NCBI GenBank assembly: GCA_030386875.1
Contig: CM059563.1
Span: forward strand, 47,212,102-47,276,101
Source: Morinoia aosen
Lineage: Eukaryota; Arthropoda; Malacostraca; Amphipoda; Talitridae
Length of the DNA stretch: 64,000 bases
Direction: 5' to 3'
The notes below the pieces were generated by a model. It saw nothing but the letters and a program-made list of their open reading frames with translations. It searched no databases and was not told where the DNA came from. The translations under genes were made by a program, and so were the position numbers. This document shows positions 55,970 through 64,000 of the stretch, piece by piece. How positions within the stretch are numbered: position 1 is the stretch's first letter; the number at the start of each line of letters is the position of its first letter.

Positions 55970-56181
55970 CAGGGTGCGTAAGGTGTCTGAGGTCACTTGC
56001 GTTCAGTCGCTTTCAGACTCGAATGAGTCGGTGATAAAAGCCGAAGGAGGATAGAATAAAACTTCGGTTATATTTGTTTTTTGTTTTTTTTACGAAAAAT
56101 TGTAAGTTTCGACGATTAAAGGTTTCATTTTCTGTTTTTCTAAAAGTGCGTAAGGTGTCCTCAGATACCTTACGCACCCTG
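55970..56181. mobile_element. Tc1/mariner-type MITE, 212 bp
   Basis: Terminal inverted repeats CAGGGTGCGTAAGGTGTCTG and (reverse complement of the right end) CAGGGTGCGTAAGGTATCTG are flanked by TA (55968-55969, 56182-56183). A further direct copy of the end, GTGCGTAAGGTGTCCTCAG, lies just inside the right terminus, so the right end itself folds into an 11-bp-stem hairpin (about 56145-56177). Confidence 0.82.
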
Positions 56182-56211
56182 TACAAGGCAAATTTTCTTA
56201 ATTCTTGACTT

Positions 56212-56497
56212 GCATCCTCACGAGGATACGACTGAGATAGCTCTGCTTTAGAAAGGCCTTATATGCTTCTATATTTCATGTCCATTTTGCTTTTGTGAGT
56301 TTTCATGTCATCTCCACCATCTGTTCTTTATCTTTTTTCATTCTCCATCTCAACTTACTATTTCTAAGAGCAGAGTATCCTGTGTGAGAACACACCATGG
56401 GCATACATGTTCCGCTTCCTTTAGTACTTTGTAAATATAGCCTGCATTCTTCCTCTCTTTGGGCCTCTTTATTGGGGTTTGGGAGGCTTAAAAGAAC
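56212..56497 (+). repeat. R1 interspersed repeat, diverged
   Basis: Blocks: ATCCTCACGAGGATACGACT, GAAAGGCCTTATATGCTTCT, CAACTTACTATTTCTAAGAG, TTCCGCTTCCTTTAGTACTT, CTTCCTCTCTTTGGGCCTCT, GGGTTTGGGAGGCTTAAAAG. Confidence 0.75.
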
Positions 56498-56850
56498 TGG
56501 TGAACTAGTCTGTCGGTAAACACTTAAAGATACCAAAACAAAAAGTGTCATCAAAAGATGCTGAAAATTGAAATATTTTATCTGTAAACTAAAAAAATAC
56601 GCCATCAGAACATACGACAGAACCTGAATGCTCTTCTAAGCAGAAAGCGTGTATAAATAGGAGATAACAGGGTAGATGGATTAATGTCCAATATCTATGT
56701 ACTCCAAAAAATTATATTAAGAATTCCACAGAACATTTTTAGTAATGTTGAAATTGTGCTATTTGGGACATGGGATGAATTTCCCCAAAATAAGTCAGTG
56801 ATGGTGGGACAATTAACAATTAATTATGATTATTTTGACAATAACCAATT
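56498..56850. other. Spacer
   Basis: A 60-codon frame at 56684-56866 ends inside the next R1 copy and is not supported. Confidence 0.4.
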
Positions 56851-57072
56851 TCGGAAGGTTAAATAGGCCTTCCTCGTGTTAAAATAGGACAGGGTTTTTA
56901 ATTTGTAACCGACTATGTTTTTTCGGTTTGCTGCAGTCCCGTTTTTCAGTCCAGTTTTTTCTTCCTCGCCCATTGTTTTGTTTCAATAAATTTTTTTCAA
57001 CTTGTGTGTTTCTATGCACTTTAATCCTATGTAGACTCTGCGTTTCTTAAAGTCCATCTAAACGGTACCAGC
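56851..57072 (+). repeat. R1 interspersed repeat, partial
   Basis: GGTTAAATAGGCCTTCCTCG, TTTTTTCGGTTTGCTGCAGT, CCCGTTTTTCAGTCCAG, TTTGTTTCAATAAATTTTTT, CGTTTCTTAAAGTCCATCTA follow R1 order. Confidence 0.75.
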
Positions 57073-57344
57073 CGCATCAACCGCATCACGGAACTTTAAA
57101 GTTTTGACATTCTGTCGAGAAACTTTTATGCAGTAACTTAAGAAAAGCTTTAATTTAATTTAAAAGTTTAATTTCTGAAACGAATGATCTCCAGAGACTA
57201 TTCAAAAGTAACTTCCGCAAAGATAAAATTGTGATTACATTTAACACGCAGATTTTGTGGTGGGGACTCCATATTAGGGCCCATGTATGGTGGCGAGGTG
57301 GGAGCTCTAGGTTCTTCCGACTTTTTTCTCGGTTATGTTAATTT
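57073..57344. other. Spacer
   Basis: Nothing recognisable. Confidence 0.5.
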
Positions 57345-58692
57345 TAAATGATCATTCAGCCGGTCATGTTCACTCAGATTTTACTCATTCAGTCGGTCAT
57401 GTTCTCTCAAATTTAACTCATTCAGTCGGTCATGTTCACTCTAATTTTACTCATTCAGTCGGTCATGTTCACTCCAAATTTAACTCATTCAGTCGGTCAT
57501 GTTCACTCAGATTTTACTCATTTAGTCGGTCATGTTCACTCAAATTTTACTCATTCAGTCGGTCATGTTCACTCTAATTTTACTCATTCAGTCGGTCATG
57601 GTCATTCTAATTTTACTCATTCAGTCGGTCATGTTCATTCAAATTCTTCTCATTCAGTCGGTCATGTTCACTCAAATTTGACTCATTCAGTCGGTCATGT
57701 TCACTCTAATTTTACTCATTCAGTCGGTCATGGTCACTCTAATTTTACTCATTCAGTCGGTCATGTTCATTCAAATTCTTCTCATTCAGTCGGTCATGGT
57801 CACTCTAATTTTACTCATTCAGTCGGTCATGTTCACTCCAATTTTACTCATTCAGTCGGTCATGTTCATTCAAATTCTTCTCATTCAGTCGGTCATGTTC
57901 ACTCAAATTTTACTCATTCAGTCGGTCATGTTCACTAAAATTCTACACATTCAGTCGGTCATGTTCACTCAAACTTTGCTCATTCAGTCGGTCATGTTCA
58001 CTCAAATTTTACTCATTCAGTCGGTCATGTTCACTCAAATTCTACACATTCAGTCGGTCATGTTCACTCAAACTTTACTCATTCAGTCGGTCATGTTCAT
58101 TCAAATTCTTCTCATTCATTCGGTCATGTTCACTCAAATTTTACTCATTCAGTCGGTCATGTTCACTAAAATTCTACACATTCAGTCGGTCATGTTCACT
58201 CAAACTTTGCTCATTCAGTCGGTCATGTTCACTTAAATTTTACTCGTTCAGTCGGTCATGTTCACTCAAATTCTACACATTCAGTCGGTCATGTTCACTC
58301 AAACTTTACTCATTCAGTCGGTCATGTTCACTCAAACTTTACTCATTCAGTCGGTCATGTTCACTCAAATTTTACTCATTCAGTCGGTCATGTTCACTCA
58401 AACTTTACTCATTCAGTCGGTCATGTTCACTCAAATTTTACTCATTCAGTCGGTCATGTTCACTCAAATTTTACTCATTCAGTCGGTCATGTTCACTCAA
58501 ATTTTACTCATTCAGTCGGTCATGTTCACTCAAATTTTACTCATTCAGTCGGTCATGTTCACTCAAACTTTACTCATTCAGTCGGTCATGTTCACTCAAA
58601 TTTTACTCATTCAGTCGGTCATGTTCACTCAAATTTTACTCATTCAGTCGGTCATGTTCACTCAAATTTTACTCATTCAGTCGGTCATGTTC
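57345..58692. repeat. Minisatellite, 33-bp unit, about 41 copies
   Basis: The unit is CATTCAGTCGGTCATGTTCA then CTCAAATTTTACT. TCTAATTTTACT, TCAAATTCTTCT, TAAAATTCTACA and TCAAACTTT(A/G)CT variants recur in ordered groups in the first two thirds, and the last third is more uniform. The + frames (SVGHVHSNFTH, ILLIQSVMFTQ) are artefacts because 33 is a multiple of three. Confidence 0.95.
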
Positions 58693-59009
58693 GATCCAAT
58701 AGTCAGCGACAGTTCGTGCGCTATCGCCGCCTCTCATCAACGTCACAACTTGCGTTGTGTGAGGGGACTGTACAGTGTGTGGCCAATGATTTTAAGAAAA
58801 AACTTTTTATTTAAAGGCTTCATTTCAGATTAAACTTAAGCCTAATCGTAAACAGTCCTGTAATGTAGCAAAATTACTTGGAAGCGAGGTTTAAGAAACA
58901 AGTTACGTGGTTTCTCTTAGAAATTGACTAATTTTTTCCTGATATACGGATTTTTCTCTTGTGCTGGTCTAAAATCTGATACGGATATTGGAACTGATGA
59001 GGACTGTAC
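58693..59009. other. Spacer beside the TIR transposon
   Basis: Contains TGTGAGGGGACTGTACAGTG at about 58758, which resembles GTGTGTGGGGACTGTTAA at 62651 in direct orientation. This may be chance or part of the element boundary. Otherwise nothing. Confidence 0.35.
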
Positions 59010-59491
59010 CCGCCGGTAGGGTGACACTTATATGGGGGTAAAAATTTTTTTTCCATTTTCTGCTGGGACTGGCAACCATCTTGTGAAGTTCTACCTAAAA
59101 ACAATGTGTGTAAATTTTTTTTCAAAAATATCGATATTTAGAGGTTGCTCTAGTAGGTAAAAGTTCGTAAAATCGCAATAAAATATATTTTGAGTTTTTT
59201 TTTCGTCATATATGCTTAATATTTGGTTCTTTTGATTAGAAACTAGTAAATGTTGATATTTTTTGCTTAATTTAATTGTTCAAGCTTGAAGATGAATAAT
59301 TCCTAGGTCCCCTCACAGTATGTCGTGAGTATTAGCTGCTCAAAGGCAGAGGTCTCATGGGCGCCAATCTCCCACTCATGTCGCCTAGTTTGGAGGATCT
59401 AAGTTTGACTGCTGGCGGTTGGGAAGGATTTTCGGTGAGCCTCTACAGTCTACAACCTGCAATAGGTACTGCTTTTGTCCTTCATCCTTAG

Positions 59492-61640
59492 TTAAGCCAG
59501 GTTGTATGTTTGCATCATTGCCACTCCACGCTCTGCGAAGTCGTTGACCACTCGAAGAGCTTTGATACGCTGTTGGGCGTCCAAGTAAGCTGGGTCAGTA
59601 TTCCAGGCAGCTGGGTCAGTGGCAAAAAAGGCTGTGTCAATATCAAATAACTGCAAAAGTTTCATGGATCCTTTTGTTACAAAGTCTGCGATAGTTTTAT
59701 TCGTGAAGGAAGCGTCTCTGGTGTCAACTGTGACTCGGCGTGGAGGATCCTCTGAACCTTCTTCATTATTACAGGCCTTCACCGTGTCTCGCTTTATTTC
59801 CAAGCTTACACTGTCATCAAAGAACGCCAAAGCAACCAATCGTTCACTCAAGTACCACAAGTGGCGCCCCAATGAAGTAGATGTAGATTTAGCTATTTCC
59901 TTATCCGGATATGCTATTAGTTCCTTCAATAGAGCCAGGTCTTGCGTTGGGGCTGATGTTGGACATGGAGCTTTGTACCAAGGAGCCACATAGGGAGAGA
60001 CGCTGAATTCCACAAATCGCTTGATTCTGGAAAGCTTATTGCGTGTTAGCACGAATTTATCTTGATGACGAAACAAGAACACCTTTATGGCATATATTAT
60101 TTTTGCCATCCATCGTGCACGATGTAGAGCACCAGGGGAAGCAATGTGTGTTTCTCGTTTTGGCTGCCCACCAAGATCAATAATTGACAGCTCCAGTAGC
60201 TCACGATAATCATTTCTTGGGTGCTTCCCATCAAGTAGGCATTGGAACTCCACCAAAAGGTCATTACGTCGATTGAGTAGGTTTTCTGACATGTTATCCA
60301 TTTCCATTGCTTTTGGTGCTGTCTTGTCCAACTCAGCCCATGTTGTTTTGAAGCTCTTGAAAAGTTGAATCTCAGGACCACTAGAGGGTCCAAAGCAAGT
60401 GGAGAACGCTTTCTCACAGACTAATTCGTACATGTGGGGGCGACAGGCTAGGTGGAGAACTTCATGCCCTAGTCGTTGCTCAACGATAGTACATGCCCCT
60501 GCTGCCAAACCTGTGTTCGAAGCAGTGGTATCAAAGGATAGAGCAACCACCCGTTTTTCAAAGCCCCAATCGTAGAGTGATGTCATTATTGCGTCAGCAG
60601 CAGCTTGTCCGGTTCCATTGGGGAGACTGAGCACAGCAAGAAGCTTTTCAACCCCCATCTCCTGAAACCAATACTGGGAGGCGGTCAGCGGCTGGTCCTC
60701 CGTCTGCTGCAGGAACAATCTTACCGTCCCAATGAACAGTGAATGGAACAGACGGTGTGAAGGATTTTTTGATCTCAGCACCAGTTGCAGCGCGGAATTT
60801 TTGGCGATCCCGCCGGAAGGATTCGCGGTTTATGACGAGTTTGTTGGGATCATGTCCGAGACTTCGAGCAGCAGCAGCAGCAGCACTAAGAAGGAATACT
60901 GCATCACGATCAGTTTTTAAGGTACGATCCATTGCGGCTGACAATTCGCTATCCATTATCTTCTTGGACGCCCGCGTACGTTTCGAGGGAGGCATCTGAG
61001 ACGGAGATGGACCAGCGCAATTGTCTTCATCAGGTTTTCGTCCTGGAGAAGATGTTGAACTTGAGCTCGATGCCAACTGGCCTATTTCATTGATCTTCTC
61101 TTTTTCTTGAAGAGACTTTGTTTTACGGTGTTGTTCCTTTTATTCCCATGTCCGGCGTCGAGACACTTTATTTGAAAGTACCATCTCCTTAGAAATCATC
61201 GAGCCTCGCCTCCCTTCTTCCCGTTGTGCCTTCAAGAACTGTCTGCCTTCTTCAAGATCTATCATTGACATTCCACTTGCGTGAGCGATATCGAACAGAT
61301 TTTCAAACGAGTTGACAAACTTTTTTTCATTTTCCTTTTGGGTCTTCGTCGTTCGGCTTTCGTTCTTTTTCAGACTGGCCCATTCCTTGTACAAACGTAA
61401 GATGTTTTCTTCTGCTCGCTGGTCTCTCTGCATAGGAATTCGAGCGCGCTGCCAGGAATCTCCCAAAACTTTCAATCTATCAGCTGCTGCGTCCTTCATT
61501 GTCCTATTTTCTTCCAGATGATAATAGAGAAAAACCAAAACCTGCAGCACCTGGTTTCTTGAGGGCAGCTTACTTCCTGTTATTGTTTTCTCCAGCGAGC
61601 CAAGTAAATAGATGTCTGACTTAGATCTTGTTGACGCCAT
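59492..61640 (-). pseudogene. Transposase-like gene (RNase-H-like fold suspected), broken by one stop and one frameshift
   Basis: Three segments form one gene of about 716 codons; the span 59492-61640 is 3n+1 bases, as expected for one inserted base. Segment one (61640-61140, MASTRSKSDIYLLGSLEKT...) ends at an in-frame TAA (61140-61142). Segment two continues in the same frame (KTKSLQEKEKINEIGQLASS, a Ser/Ala-rich linker, then RESFRRDRQKFRAATGAEIK and DRLPVLVSGDG). The frame then shifts at a five-base G run (60650-60654), where four bases would restore it to VEKLLAVLSLPNGTGQAA. Later motifs are VVALSFDTTASNTGLAAGAC and LGHEVLHLACRPHMYELVCE: an Asp and a C-x-x-H placed as in RNase-H-like transposases. 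The repetitive context, TIRs and a recognisable but uncurated arthropod/cnidarian protein family argue for a transposase. Biochemical function is inferred. Confidence 0.72.
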
Positions 61641-61706
61641 CCTAAATTACATCCAGAATGAACAATTAATATCTAGCTAATATAGCTATTACCTATTATT
61701 CAGTAT

Positions 61707-62088
61707 CTGAAAAAAAAAACAAATAACAAGTTCACAATAAACAAAGCAATAAACATGCAAATATATTTTCGTTAAATTTAGAAACAATTTTGAATCAATT
61801 TTGTGGAACGAATAACTAGCTAATATCCGGAGAGCGCTTCCCACAACAACCTCACTTACCAATGGTCACATCGCTACTGAATAGTACTGATAATTTTTTT
61901 AAGTGATAAACCTCCTTGCAACAACCATAACATTGCGCCTAAAACCTTGCTTACAATTTAGGCATTCCTTTCTGGCATTCACAGAGTTTAGAATTGACCG
62001 GCTTTTCCATACATCACACTTTCAATGATATCTGCGAAAAATGGAATAGTTGGGATTTTTACACTAATTTATATATTAATACGCTTAC
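61707..62088 (-). other. Predicted intron in the transposon 5' UTR
   Basis: On the minus strand, the donor CACAG|GTAAGC (intron begins 62088) and the acceptor TTTGTTTTTTTTTTCAG (AG at 61708-61707) define a 382-bp intron. The transposase ATG (61640) lies about 66 nt after the acceptor. The donor is conserved in the detached module at 21242. Confidence 0.65.
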
Positions 62089-62160
62089 CTGTGCGTCACA
62101 CCCTTCAACATCATTGCGGTATCTATGATACGGGTTGGCTCGCGTTACATTAGAGGGAAA
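62089..62160 (-). other. Leader exon of the transposon, conserved with 21169-21241
   Basis: On minus: CTCTAATGTAACGCGA, GCCAACCCGTATCATAGATA, CCGCAATGATGTTGAAGGG, TGTGACGCACAG, nearly identical to the + strand copy 41 kb away, which has an extra CCCGACGCGA insertion. It has no ATG-started frame of note and appears to be 5' UTR. Confidence 0.65.
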
Positions 62161-62252
62161 GAGAGACAGGGAGAGAGAGAGAGCGAGTGAGGGTGAGAAG
62201 GAAGGAAGGGAGAGAGGGAGAGGGGGAGGGGGAGGGGGAGGGGGAGGGGGAG
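62155..62252 (-). promoter_or_regulatory. C/T-rich promoter-like tract (G/A on +), with a (GGGGGA)n microsatellite
   Basis: AGAGAGAGAGAG, GAAGGAAGG and repeated GGGGGA lie directly 5' of the conserved leader. The same polypyrimidine layout occurs at 21080-21170. Confidence 0.4.
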
Positions 62253-62640
62253 GTGAAAATTGTTTAATTTTTCAATATTCATTTGAATTTTTTAATTTTT
62301 AAAATTTGTTATGATAGGATAGGTTAGCATATGTTATGTTAGGATGAGTTAGGTTGGAACAGAATATGTTGTGTTAAAATTTGTTAAGTAATGTTACCCG
62401 AATATTTACATGGGTCCACCTAGCTTGTTGATGACGTTGTCCGTGAAATTTCCACAGGTCCTGCTAGTTAGTATTAATACGTCAAACTTTGAGCTCCTTG
62501 AGCGACCTCTAAATATTAATTTTTTCAAAAAAAATTTTTGTACATTGTTTCTGGCTAGAACCTCACAATATGGCCGCCAGTCCCAGTTGAAATTCACAAG
62601 TCGAAAAAAAAGTGTCATCCGTGTACCGTGTGTGCTGTGG

Positions 62641-63555
62641 CACTGCAGGGTGTGTGGGGACTGTTAATTTCAAGCAACGGTTCAGCCCACTGCAGTTTCA
62701 GCCGTCCCCGCATCATGTGCCGTATTATGTGTTTCTCTGGTTTTGATGTGGCTGATGTTGATTTGAAAGAGAATATATTTACTTTGATCCCCGTTCGAAT
62801 TATGTCTAGTATTTTTGCTGCTATAGGTATTTGCGAGCTTTGTAAACGTTTTTCTCAGTTATGTTCTTAATGCATCTAGATTGGGTAATTTACCGTGATT
62901 ATTGACATAGATCTTAAGTGTTCACTTCAGGGTACTGGTCTCGCCTGACCAAATAAATTATTGCTGTAATATTGAGCATCGAACCTTGAGTGAACGAATT
63001 CATTGATCAGTCTAGTGTGTAACTAGGTTAAGTGAATTAGGCTTAACATAATAGTGCACTCTAAAATAGCGTTGATAAACAATGCCTTAGAAGTCACTGA
63101 ACTTATTCGAGCCCAGAAGTAGCCATACTCAAATGTGTCCATTGTAATCGCCTGCAGAAGCAATTAACTCATATATCGCTAGTGGTAAATAAATTGTTTC
63201 AATGGGTGAAATTCTTTAAATGATTCAAAATTGTTTAAATTTTGTACCATAAATAACGATGAAGCTTTTGCTTTGCAAACCAATTGTGCATGCAATTTGG
63301 TTGCTTATTGTGATGTGGTCCATTGACCAGATGAATTTTGATGGTGAGAAGCTTTAGGGTAATTTACGAATTACGTGAACTCGTCAAATTTTGTTCGTAG
63401 TTTTTGCGAAGTTTTTTGAATTACGGCCTGGATTAGCTATATTTTTATTTTCTTCATTTCAAGAAGGCTTTTTTCTTGTGTTGCTGATTAGTTGACATAC
63501 CTGCACTGCAACGCCGTTACTTTCTAGGCATTCATCTTTTGCGAATAAAGCTTAT
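62641..63555. other. No recognisable feature
   Basis: Unique AT-rich sequence; an 80-codon frame at 62628-62870 has no family match. Confidence 0.45.
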
Positions 63556-63599
63556 GTTTTATCCGCAGTTTTTATTATTTGTTCAAGATTACTTCGGCT

Positions 63600-63862
63600 A
63601 TCGATAAGACTGTAGGTTTTCTATTTTATGTGCCTCCTTCCCTTTTTCAATTTTCATATTTTCTTAGCTCACTTTTTTCGTACTTCTTCCTCTTCCTTCC
63701 GAACTTGCTATTTCTGTGTGCATGGTGTCCTATGTGAGAATTCTCTTAGTGCGTGGGTTCCCCGTTCCCTTCACTCCAAACTAGATTGTGCAGTTCTCCT
63801 TCTTTTAGACACACTTTCATTGATGATTGCGAGGCCTTAACTAACTCAGAATTATACTGTTT
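63600..63862 (+). repeat. R1 interspersed repeat, 5'-truncated
   Basis: TTTTTCGTACTTCTTCCTCT, CTATTTCTGTGTGCATGGTG, GGGTTCCCCGTTCCCTTCAC, TCCAAACTAGATTGTGCAGT and GCGAGGCCTTAACTAACTCA follow R1 3' order. The window ends 138 bp later without another feature. Confidence 0.7.
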
Positions 63863-64000
63863 TCTTTAGTTTTTGCTCCCTTCTTCTGCCACTGTTTAGT
63901 CACTGCTTCTGCGTGTGCATGTGCGTACAATTTACGAGCAGAAAGAAATGAGATGAGCAATGAAAGAAATGAAATGAGCAGAAATAAATTATATTCATTA

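Larger units (their letters stand above)
59010..62640 (-). mobile_element. TIR DNA transposon with one near-intact transposase gene (unclassified family)
   Basis: Inverted ends of about 130 bp flank the gene. The left end (about 59015-59165, read on minus) has ACCTCTAAATAT, AAAAAAAATTT, ACATTGTTTTTAGGTAGAAC, TTCACAAGATGG, GCCAGTCCCAG and AGTGTCACCC. The right end (about 62480-62625, +) has ACCTCTAAATAT, AAAAAAAATTTTTGTACATT, GTTTCTGGCTAGAACCTCAC, AATATGG, GCCAGTCCCAG and AGTGTCATCC. The exact termini and target-site duplication were not resolved. The element contains a C/T-rich promoter, a leader exon, one intron and the transposase frame, all on the minus strand. Confidence 0.75.

Overview
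The window is from a eukaryotic nuclear genome, most likely an insect or another arthropod. It has AT-rich non-coding DNA, a BEL/Pao-type gag and protease, a mariner relic, a Penelope-like GIY-YIG fragment, several MITEs with identifiable target-site duplications, and GT-AG introns. There are no bacterial operons, rRNA genes or recognisable tRNA genes. I could not name the species or confirm any host gene by family.

Host coding content is very small. Two GC-rich exons (27983-28232 and 30258-30436, + strand) join in frame across a ~2 kb intron and look like internal exons of one unrecognised protein-coding gene. Everything else that reads as protein is mobile-element debris or tandem-repeat artefact.

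Mobile elements, left to right: a 0.4 kb fold-back element (334-746); a Tc1/mariner DDE transposase relic (1535-1865); an inverted duplication of a Penelope-like endonuclease end with a hammerhead-like motif beside it (2239-2892); a BEL/Pao-like element with broken gag and protease, no pol, and a ~350 bp direct repeat on either side (11570-14741); a detached 5' module of a TIR transposon (19796-21262); hAT, Harbinger-like and other MITEs (25.4-27.8 kb); an inverted pair at 34.5/36.2 kb; a mariner-type MITE (37260-37829); piggyBac-like MITEs (42.2, 43.8, 52.1, 53.6 kb); a dead mariner (48789-50051) inserted in an older repeat; a 212 bp MITE (55970-56181); and a nearly intact TIR transposon (about 59010-62640). 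The transposase of that last element is broken only by one in-frame stop and one 1-bp frameshift. A ~350-400 bp interspersed repeat, called family R1 here, occurs more than a dozen times, and every copy I recognised is in the + orientation.

About a quarter of the window (roughly 16 kb) is tandem repeats. There are at least 13 unrelated arrays with units of 11, 15, 15, 18, 18, 21, 21/22, 26, 29, 33, 38, 44 and 48 bp. The largest is a 4.1 kb array of 11-bp units in separately homogenised blocks (15564-19705). The most unusual is a 2 kb array of 26-bp units (30475-32462) that starts at the 5' splice site of the second host exon and repeats that splice-donor sequence dozens of times. The long open frames inside these arrays (up to ~800 codons) arise because the units contain no stop codons.

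The genes do not form a pathway. The window is a repeat-rich intronic/intergenic landscape around two host exons.
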